From JALEFZ01 sp039820545 (GTDB lineage: Bacteria; Bacteroidota; Bacteroidia; J057), in the NCBI GenBank assembly GCA_039820545.1, contig JBCBPW010000015.1, forward strand, positions 33,893 through 97,892: DNA of 64,000 nucleotides. Direction: 5' to 3'. This document shows positions 45,007-51,662 of this stretch, one piece after another. Below the pieces are notes generated by a model that did no database searches, was not told where the DNA came from, and worked only from the letters and a program-made list of their open reading frames with translations. The translations under genes were made by a program, and so were the position numbers. Numbering within the stretch: position 1 is the first letter of the stretch; each line of letters starts with the position of its first letter.

Positions 45007-45683
45007 GTCGTTGGTGTTATTTAGGTGAAGGATGTTTGGTGTTTGGGTTTGTTTGACGATACTAATATGACGCATGGCTGAGAAAAATGTCATGTATTAT
45101 TTCTGAATGGGAAATAAAGTGGGCTTGAATGAAGGATACTTTGGGTGAATGGAGAAATTCTCTTTTGATAAAATGAGTTGACTTTTTAGGCAAAATATTA
45201 TCATATAAGTATATGAAAGACAAAAGGTTACGATTTGAAACATTGTCCATTCTTAATTCGCAATCAGGTAATATGTAATTCAAAAAAATAAACTAAGCTG
45301 AATATTATCCCCATTCATTCATCTATTTCACCACTCAAAACGACTGTATACCTGTTGGCACAGCAAATCACGATTTTGCGTTTATTACCAAATCAGAATA
45401 AAGTCGGTCTATCCAAAGGATATATGGGAGTAGAAAATGAGCGAATAAGATGCTACACCCTACAGAACCTTTCTTACGAAACCTTGAATCGTGGTCCTTT
45501 AGGTCTAACAGCGAGGGAAAACCAATCGATTGATGTCGCTTGCGTGTGTAGCCTGTTACTAACGGGGCACTATGAATACGTATTGTGGGGGAAGATTACA
45601 TTTTTGGCACAATTTGAGATAAGCCCTTTGGCACATTGTCCTAGATTGATGCATCTTTATCAGACCTAAGTTTTTGTACCTGG
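45007..45683. other. Divergent intergenic region
   Basis: 677 bases between divergent genes. A TTG-started 104-codon frame (45355-45669) spans much of it but has irregular composition, many Cys and no family look; I do not call it. No repeat or RNA gene seen. Confidence 0.5.
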
Positions 45684-47195
45684 ATGAATCGTCTGCGCCC
45701 GTTGCACATTTTGTACGTTGTGCTTGGCATGACTCTACTGCTAAGACTAGTGACTCTTTCAGCTCCTTATTGGAATCTGGACGAGGCTGTAAGCGCATTG
45801 GTAGGCAAGTCTATCTCAGAGGGAGGGCAGCCCTATCGCGACGCGGTAGATCACCGAGGTCCGCTTACCTATTATTTATATGCCCTCGTCTTTGAGGTGA
45901 TGGGAGGTGTCCATATGCAAGGGGTCCATGTTCTATATATAGGCGTAGTCATGGGTATGATAGTCGCCGTCTATCTGATGGGCGAGCACATATACAGCGG
46001 ATGGGTAGGGGCAATTGCTGCTTCCATAGTGACGATTTATAGCTGGGCCTACCACCCCACAGATGTATGGGCTGCGCATACGGAGTGGCTGATGAGCTTG
46101 TGTACAGCTTGGGCGATCTGGGGTTTATGGAGAAGAGGTGTCCAGATTCGAACCTGTATATGGGTGGGGCTACTTCTGGGTCTGGCAGTCCTGAGTAAGC
46201 AGGTGGCTGTCTGGGAGTGTGGCGTAGTGGCTGTTACCTTAGGGGAAGAAGTAAGAAAAAAGCAGTTGTCCTGGTCATCTGCATGGAGATATGCGCTACT
46301 TTCTGGCTCGATGGCATGTGTACCCCTTGTACTCTTTTCCTTTTATGCATATCAAGTGGGTATTTGGCAGGATTGGCTTGATTACGGCTGGCAGTACAAT
46401 ATCTCACACTATCTCCCCATCATCACTTGGGGGGATCGTATCTTGGGCGCTATCCGCTTGATGGGAGATTTTCTTTGGGATAAGCCTTTATTATGGGGGG
46501 GGATGGGATTATTTGTCCGAGAATATTGCTTGGTGAATCGTAAGGAAAAATACCATACAGGACTGCTTGCTTGGGCCTTACTCGCTACAGTGGGGGCTTG
46601 TATGAGTGGGAGGGCTTTTGGGCATTATATGATACAAGTCTTAGTTCCTTGGTCCTTGATGGCAGCTATAGGCTGGACCACACTCTTCAAAGTACCAGTC
46701 AGAAAGATGGCCTGGGTGGGGATTGTCTTGATTCTCCTCTTACCCACGACGCTTAGAATGTATCGGATGGAATGGCCCCAAGCATATCAGATATCCTCTC
46801 TTGCTACTTATATCCAGTTACAAAGTCGTCCTGAAGAGAAACTGTTTGTTTGGGGGATGTATCCCGAACTATATCTTGAGGCAGACAGAGCACCCGCTAG
46901 TCGCTTCATTTTCTGTAATATGGTATCCGGTATGATCCCTTGGGAAAATCTAGATGGACAGCAAGCGGATTGGGGACAGTTTCCAGGGGCTGCCGATAGT
47001 CTTTACCAAGATCTGCAAAGACATCCCCCTACATGGATAGTAGATACCTCACCTGATTCTACATTTGCTTACCACCATTTTCCCATTTCTCGACACCCTC
47101 GCTTGTCTGAATGGTTACATACCCACTATATACTGGATTCCGCTTCCCTTGGAAGATTCTCTGGGTATCACTTTTTTCTTTACCAGAGAAAATAA
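45684..47195 (+). CDS. GT-C type glycosyltransferase (ArnT/PMT-like)
   Basis: 503 residues with about ten membrane helices (LHILYVVLGMTLLLRLVTLS; GAIAASIVTIYSWAY; WVGLLLGLAVLSKQVAVWEC; MAWVGIVLILLLPTTLRMY). The first periplasmic loop has the GT-C acidic motif YWNLDEAVSALVGKSI followed by DAVDHRGPLTYYLYAL, as in the GT39/GT83 group that moves sugars from polyprenyl-phosphate donors to lipid A, glycans or proteins. The C-terminal ~110 residues form a soluble periplasmic domain (EKLFVWGMYPELYLEADRAP). Acceptor unknown. Single gene, followed by a large palindrome. Confidence 0.85.
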   Translation: MNRLRPLHILYVVLGMTLLLRLVTLSAPYWNLDEAVSALVGKSISEGGQPYRDAVDHRGPLTYYLYALVFEVMGGVHMQGVHVLYIGVVMGMIVAVYLMGEHIYSGWVGAIAASIVTIYSWAYHPTDVWAAHTEWLMSLCTAWAIWGLWRRGVQIRTCIWVGLLLGLAVLSKQVAVWECGVVAVTLGEEVRKKQLSWSSAWRYALLSGSMACVPLVLFSFYAYQVGIWQDWLDYGWQYNISHYLPIITWGDRILGAIRLMGDFLWDKPLLWGGMGLFVREYCLVNRKEKYHTGLLAWALLATVGACMSGRAFGHYMIQVLVPWSLMAAIGWTTLFKVPVRKMAWVGIVLILLLPTTLRMYRMEWPQAYQISSLATYIQLQSRPEEKLFVWGMYPELYLEADRAPASRFIFCNMVSGMIPWENLDGQQADWGQFPGAADSLYQDLQRHPPTWIVDTSPDSTFAYHHFPISRHPRLSEWLHTHYILDSASLGRFSGYHFFLYQRK

Positions 47196-47238
47196 ATTTT
47201 GTTTGATTATCAGTGAGTTACACCGTTTTCGCTACATC

Positions 47239-47276
47239 AACTAAGATTTTAGTTTTAATTAACTAAAATCTTAGTT
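47239..47276. promoter_or_regulatory. 38-bp AT-rich perfect inverted repeat
   Basis: aactaagattttagtt - ttaatt - aactaaaatcttagtt: 16-bp arms, no mismatch. The arms are themselves made of a repeated aacta/tagtt motif. It lies 44 bases after the GT-C stop and ~190 upstream of the DUF1573 start, so it may be a terminator (no T-run) or an operator. Confidence 0.55.
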
Positions 47277-47468
47277 ATAATTGTATGTCGACATTTTCAT
47301 GCATGTGCATCATTTAGTAGTGAGACATAAGCCATCGAGTGTAGGGCAGGAGCGGAGAAGGTTGCGAATATATTCAGTCCCTCCTGTGTATCTGGGGAAT
47401 TTCTTCTGAGGTTCCTTCTGCTTGTCTGTCGCCCTACATATTTTTCCACTAATCAAAAACGAATTATC

Positions 47469-47867
47469 ATGACACGTTGGATGTTTTTTATTGCTCTAGC
47501 CCTTTTTTCTTTTCAGCTTCAAGCACAGGACTTGATGGTACATAAAGCTGCAAGTATCTCTTATGATTTGTCTTGGTCTGAGGCCATATTTGACTTTGGG
47601 CAGACAGATTTGGGTACGCCTGTAAGCCATACGTTTGAGGTCGTCAACCGTACAACTGAGCCTGTCAAGATCGCGAATGTAAAGCCCTCTTGTGGCTGCA
47701 CAGTAGCGGATCATACAAAAGATTGGATTCAGCCTGGTGAGACGGGAACTGTCACTGCCACCTTTTCGGCCAAGAAGAAAGGGTTCTTCACCAAGCAAGT
47801 TTCTGTATTTATGGAAGGGGAAGAAAGCCCGAAGGTCCTGACAATCCGCGGAGAGGTGACCGAATAA
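47469..47867 (+). CDS. DUF1573 exported protein
   Basis: 132 residues with a signal peptide (MTRWMFFIALALFSFQLQAQ). One DUF1573 domain: IFDFGQTDLGTPVSHTFEVV followed by VKPSCGCTVADHTKDWIQPG and the YS/TF-A-F-turn GTVTATFSAKKKGFFTKQV. The CGC pair is characteristic. It has an Ig-like fold exported to the periplasm; the role is unknown. The domain is very common in Bacteroidota, often next to sulfatases or envelope genes. Followed by a good hairpin. Confidence 0.92.
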   Translation: MTRWMFFIALALFSFQLQAQDLMVHKAASISYDLSWSEAIFDFGQTDLGTPVSHTFEVVNRTTEPVKIANVKPSCGCTVADHTKDWIQPGETGTVTATFSAKKKGFFTKQVSVFMEGEESPKVLTIRGEVTE

Positions 47868-47906
47868 AAAAATCGCATTTAATACATTATAGTACTATAT
47901 TGCTAG

Positions 47907-47943
47907 GAATTAGCTGGAAGTGTTTGACATTTCCAGCTAATTC
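47907..47943 (+). terminator. Hairpin after the DUF1573 gene
   Basis: Perfect 13-bp stem gaattagctggaa / ttccagctaattc with an 11-base loop, 39 bases after the stop. The following T content is modest. Confidence 0.65.
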
Positions 47944-48123
47944 TATGTTGTGAGTAAAAATGTTCAGCCTTCACAAGAGATAATGTTTAAACATAGGAGA
48001 GAATCGGGATAAAATGTTTAAATTTAATGTCCTGTTTTTGAGTAGATTAATTAAGACTAAAGGGAATGGGTATAAAAAGATCATCAAAATTTGTAAAAAA
48101 AATCAATTCATCTTGTTGAAGAT

Positions 48124-48154
48124 TTTGCCAATATTCCCTAGCGACTTAGTTTTG
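48124..48154 (+). promoter_or_regulatory. Promoter of scpB, apparently leaderless
   Basis: TTTG (48124-48127), exactly 19 bases, then TAGTTTTG (48147-48154): both boxes match the Bacteroidetes consensus fully. The -7 box ends four bases before the scpB ATG at 48159, so transcription should begin at or next to the start codon. Confidence 0.75.
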
Positions 48155-48158
48155 TAGT

Positions 48159-48839
48159 ATGGATTTGCGAAACGTCATTGAGGCGATCGTATTTGTTTCT
48201 GACCAACCCGTCACTGTTGATTTCATTATTCAAGTATTGAAGAAGACACAGGAGGAGTCAGCGCAGGATCTCGCACCTGAGAAGGAGTCGAGTTATTCAA
48301 AAGAACAAATCACATCTCTCTTGAATGAACTAGTGGATAAGTATCAAGCAGATATTTATCCTTTTGAGGTAAAAGCTGTTGCGGAAGGCTACCAATTTTT
48401 TACCAAGAGAGCTTTTTATCCTTATGTGAAGCAAGCCACTTTACAGAAAAATAAGAAACGACTTTCTAAATCAGCACTGGAAACGCTTGCGATCATTGCC
48501 TATAAACAGCCTATCACGAAGGCTGAAGCAGAGTTTATAAGAGGTGTAAGTTGCGACTACGCTATCCAAAAGCTCTTAGAGCGTAAACTCGTCAGCATTA
48601 CGGGCAGATCGGACGCACCCGGACGACCCTTGCTATATGCAACAAGTCCATTTTTTATGCAATACTTTGGGATTAAGGACGTCTCAGACCTACCCAAACT
48701 GAAAGAATTTGAAGAGTTAGCTGAAGATCATCTGGAAATGTTCCGGCAACAGCAAGAGGAACAAAACCCAAATGGATCTGAAGAGGCGGAGGAATTTACA
48801 CAACAATCAAATGGAGAAGGACCACAATCAGCCGAATAA
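48159..48839 (+). CDS. scpB: Segregation and condensation protein B
   Basis: 226 residues. Partner of ScpA in the SMC-ScpAB condensin that organises and separates chromosomes. Two winged-helix domains: N-terminal DLRNVIEAIVFVSDQPVTVD and FEVKAVAEGYQFFTKRAFYP, C-terminal LSKSALETLAIIAYKQPITK then AEAEFIRGVSCDYAIQKLLE and SDAPGRPLLYATSPFFMQYF. The acidic Gln/Glu-rich tail (~195-226) overlaps the next gene. ScpA is not in the window. No Shine-Dalgarno is visible; the promoter spacing implies a leaderless message. Confidence 0.95.
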   Translation: MDLRNVIEAIVFVSDQPVTVDFIIQVLKKTQEESAQDLAPEKESSYSKEQITSLLNELVDKYQADIYPFEVKAVAEGYQFFTKRAFYPYVKQATLQKNKKRLSKSALETLAIIAYKQPITKAEAEFIRGVSCDYAIQKLLERKLVSITGRSDAPGRPLLYATSPFFMQYFGIKDVSDLPKLKEFEELAEDHLEMFRQQQEEQNPNGSEEAEEFTQQSNGEGPQSAE

Positions 48840-49671
48840 ACCATTCTACGAAAACACAGGAGCTCCTAGAAAAAGAAAACGTAAGCGTATACAGCGTAGC
48901 GGTAAGCCCGAATTGATTCGGCGCTCCGATCACTTACCTGAACCTCCCAAACAAAAGGAGGAACCTATCCGATTGAACCGATTCATCGCGAGAGCAGGTG
49001 TGTGTTCGAGAAGAGATGCTGATGACCTCATCGCCAATGGGGAGATCAAAGTCAATGGAGATGTGATCACGGAGATGGGCGTTAAAATTCTCCCTGGAAC
49101 TGACAAAGTAGAGTATAAAGGAGAGATCCTTGAACCTCAGAAGTTTGTATATGTTCTCTTGAATAAGCCCAAGAATATGATCACCACGATGCAAGATCCC
49201 ATGGGACGCCGTATCGTACTGGATGCCATTTTCAAAGCGACCAAAGAGCGTGTATACCCTGTAGGTCGCCTCGACCGCAACACGACGGGTCTGATTCTCC
49301 TGACCAACGATGGCGAGATGACCTCCAAAATGACCCATCCCAATCAACTCATCAAAAAAATCTATCAAGCAAGACTCGATAAGCCCCTGACGAAGGAGCA
49401 TATGGACATGATGCTAGAGGGATTGGACTTAGAGGATGGAATCGTAAGGGTAGATAAGATTGATTACGTCTTTGACCGACCCAAAAACTTTATCGGACTG
49501 GAGATCTCCTCAGGAAAAAATCGCGCGGTCAAGCGCATGTTCGAACATCTCGGCTACTTTGTGATGTCTTTGGATCGCGTCACTTTTGGGCCCCTCACGA
49601 AAAAAGGTTTACCCAGAGGCAAATGGCGTAAGCTGGATGATCGTGAAGTCGGTTGGTTGAAGATGCTGTAA
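48811..49671 (+). CDS. Large-subunit type pseudouridine synthase (RluB/RsuA family)
   Basis: 286 residues from the ATG at 48811; an ATG at 48772 in the same frame is equally open, and neither has a clear ribosome site. Either way the start overlaps scpB by 29-68 bases, so the two are translated from one message. A basic N-terminal tail (RKRKRKRIQRS) leads to an S4 RNA-binding domain (IRLNRFIARAGVCSRRDADD) and the catalytic domain with YPVGRLDRNTTGLILLTNDG (catalytic Asp in GRLD) and EISSGKNRAVKRMFEHLGY. It isomerises a uridine in rRNA, probably 23S. scpB-rluB pairing is common in bacteria. Confidence 0.93.
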   Translation: MEKDHNQPNKPFYENTGAPRKRKRKRIQRSGKPELIRRSDHLPEPPKQKEEPIRLNRFIARAGVCSRRDADDLIANGEIKVNGDVITEMGVKILPGTDKVEYKGEILEPQKFVYVLLNKPKNMITTMQDPMGRRIVLDAIFKATKERVYPVGRLDRNTTGLILLTNDGEMTSKMTHPNQLIKKIYQARLDKPLTKEHMDMMLEGLDLEDGIVRVDKIDYVFDRPKNFIGLEISSGKNRAVKRMFEHLGYFVMSLDRVTFGPLTKKGLPRGKWRKLDDREVGWLKML

Positions 49672-49708
49672 CAGCTGTAACCATTCACTGCCCCAAACCA
49701 AATAACAT

Positions 49709-49737
49709 AGGCTCAGCTTCGGCTGGGCTTTTTTTGT
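49709..49737 (+). terminator. Intrinsic terminator of scpB-pseudouridine synthase
   Basis: Stem aggctcagc / gctgggctt (G-T pairs allowed) with the stable ttcg loop, then a run of seven or more T. Confidence 0.85.
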
Positions 49738-49750
49738 GTTGTGAAGAAAT

Positions 49751-50104
49751 TAAGTAGGTGGACAGATGTAATCAGGTTATAAACGAATAGGCATAGCCTC
49801 TCATAAAAAGCGCAGGGGTGGTCATCCTGACGACCATTCCCGTAGGGGAGGAGGAAGGAACTAAAGCAGTATAATTGAGATGAAATCTCATATCTAGTGT
49901 CGTGTAGATAAGACTCGTTTAGATCTTTCTCCCGCTATTAAATTGCGGGACTAGCGCTATTTGTTGGAGCTACGCTGNNNNNNNNNTCGTGTAGATAAGA
50001 CTCGTTTAGATCTTTCTCCCGCTATTAAATTGCGGGACTAGCGCTATTTGTTGGAGCTACGCTGTAGTATACATCACCCGTTTTTCTCTGTCCACCTACT
50101 TACT
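49751..50104 (-). repeat. interspersed repeat family A, long copy containing an N gap
   Basis: Left end taagtaggtggacagatgta followed by atcaggttat; right end acccgtttttctctgtccac followed by ctactt: inverted ends as in the other copies. Read on the minus strand the right part matches 3249-3300 closely (tatactacagcgtagctcca). It has an internal hairpin cccgc-tattaaatt-gcggg and no ORF. The run of N lies inside it, so its true length is uncertain. Confidence 0.8.
49900..50064. other. Assembly gap with duplicated flanks
   Basis: Nine N at 49978-49986. The 78 bases before (49900-49977) and the 78 bases after (49987-50064) are identical, starting tcgtgtagataagactcgtt and ending ttggagctacgctg. 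This is what a scaffold join leaves when the two contig ends overlap but were not merged; a real tandem duplication is possible too. Confidence 0.9.
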
Positions 50105-50290
50105 TGCCCACTGGATCTCGCGAATAGCGTATAAAGAGAAATTAGCAAGATCTTTCTACGAATAAATCGCTTTTATCCCAACCATTTACCCTCCTGAAAG
50201 AGTTATAACATAAACTACAGATAAAAGGGAGCATATTCTTTTATCCTAAGGCCATGTTTGACTTCCTTTCACTTTTCAAACACTAAGCAC

Positions 50291-51592
50291 ATGAAGCTTT
50301 TACACATCTTTCCCCATAAATTTATTTTTCTATTCCTCATCCTCTGTAGCTTTGCATATATACTCCCTGCTCAGAGTCTCGTCATCTATGGCCTGCAAAA
50401 TGACAATCCCCAAAATCCCAATCAAAGTGATTTTCAGTTGGTCCAAGTAAATCCGTTCAATGGCAGCACTGTTGCGCTTTACACCTTGCCCAATACATTT
50501 GCTGTCATAGGGGGAGGAAGTACCTATGATCCTATCCTCAAGCGCTTTCATTTTTGGGGACTGGATGACAATAATGCCTACACGTATTTTTCTGCTTCTA
50601 CGGGGACCCCTGATTTGATTACCAACGGGATCAACAATTTTACACCTTCTGAATTACAGTATGATTTGCAGACGGGTATCACGTATGGCCTAGAATGGGA
50701 TCAAACAACCAGTACAGAATATCTGATGTCTATCGATCCTCAGACAGGTCTACCTGTGGACTCTATGCCGCTGGCAGGTGTCGCCGCGAAGGCTGTCTGG
50801 AGCTCAGGATATAACTCGAATCACCATCGATTCTTCTTCGTGGGGATAGATAATGCCAATGTCTTGAGATTCTACTACATAGATGCTCAGACAGGCCAGA
50901 TTGTCCATCAGCCACAAATAGCGAGATCCCCTCAGTTTTTGGCCCTACAGTACGATCTGACCACAGATCAGGTGATCGCATTGGAGGTTCAGATTGATCC
51001 TACCAAACCCCAACAAGGAGGCTTGGATTACCGTGAGCTATGGGTATCAAATGTAGATACAGTAACAGGGCTTTCGACTCCGATCAGCAGTGCCCCTATT
51101 TGGGAAGGCTATGAGTGGGGTATACAAGGAGGATTTACGGATTTTGATCAGCAGACAGAGACGTTTATGTTCCTGGTAGTCGATCCTGATTCAGGAGGAC
51201 GCCGATTGAACTTGGTCGATGTGAACAATGGACAGCTCATATCTACAACGCCATTCCCCGATTTGATCTTCGAGATAGAGTGTGACAATCTGGTATTTGC
51301 TAGAACGGCCTATTCTAATGCGCCTACATCCGTAAGAGAGATTGCGCAGACCGAGCTACAACTGTATCCCAATCCCACAAACGGGCAGTTTGTACTAGAA
51401 CTTCCTGAAGGCGTTCAAGCGGAGCGTATTTCGGTCTTTGATGTACAGGGGCGAGAGGTGGCCTTTTCACAGATACAGCAGAGTCCTTCAGATGTAGTGC
51501 TTAAGTTAGAGCCGACCGCATCAGGCGTGTACCAAGTACAGGTTCAGACGCAAGCAGGGGAATTGCTCGTCAAAAAGCTGATCCTGGAGTAA
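50291..51592 (+). CDS. T9SS-sorted secreted protein, beta-propeller-like
   Basis: 433 residues from the ATG at 50291, which opens the signal peptide (MKLLHIFPHKFIFLFLILCS); an ATG 11 codons earlier is less likely. The body (~30-350) is built of repeated units of the kind VQVNPFNGSTVALYTLP, MSIDPQTGLPVDSMPLAG, YIDAQTGQIVHQPQ and VDVNNGQLISTTPFP, each a D-x-x-T/N-G turn between strands, suggesting a propeller. The tail is a T9SS domain (LYPNPTNGQFVLELPEGVQA ... GVYQVQVQTQAGELLVKKLI). Exported to the surface; no catalytic motif; function unknown. Confidence 0.82.
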   Translation: MKLLHIFPHKFIFLFLILCSFAYILPAQSLVIYGLQNDNPQNPNQSDFQLVQVNPFNGSTVALYTLPNTFAVIGGGSTYDPILKRFHFWGLDDNNAYTYFSASTGTPDLITNGINNFTPSELQYDLQTGITYGLEWDQTTSTEYLMSIDPQTGLPVDSMPLAGVAAKAVWSSGYNSNHHRFFFVGIDNANVLRFYYIDAQTGQIVHQPQIARSPQFLALQYDLTTDQVIALEVQIDPTKPQQGGLDYRELWVSNVDTVTGLSTPISSAPIWEGYEWGIQGGFTDFDQQTETFMFLVVDPDSGGRRLNLVDVNNGQLISTTPFPDLIFEIECDNLVFARTAYSNAPTSVREIAQTELQLYPNPTNGQFVLELPEGVQAERISVFDVQGREVAFSQIQQSPSDVVLKLEPTASGVYQVQVQTQAGELLVKKLILE

Positions 51593-51615
51593 AAGATGGT
51601 AGGAGAAGATTTCAA

Positions 51616-51662
51616 CAGGTGAAGTGTGTCTATCTATACACGCGCTTCACCTGATTTTTTTT
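51616..51662 (+). terminator. Terminator between convergent T9SS and GH3 genes
   Basis: caggtgaagtgtgt pairs with acacgcgcttcacctg (51616-51629 with 51638-51653; a two-base bulge) and is followed by eight T. It overlaps the last codons of the convergent GH3 gene. Confidence 0.7.

Noticed and set aside
45355..45669. 104-codon TTG-started frame
   Set aside because: Irregular composition, scattered Cys, no structure or family resemblance; likely chance opening in non-coding DNA.
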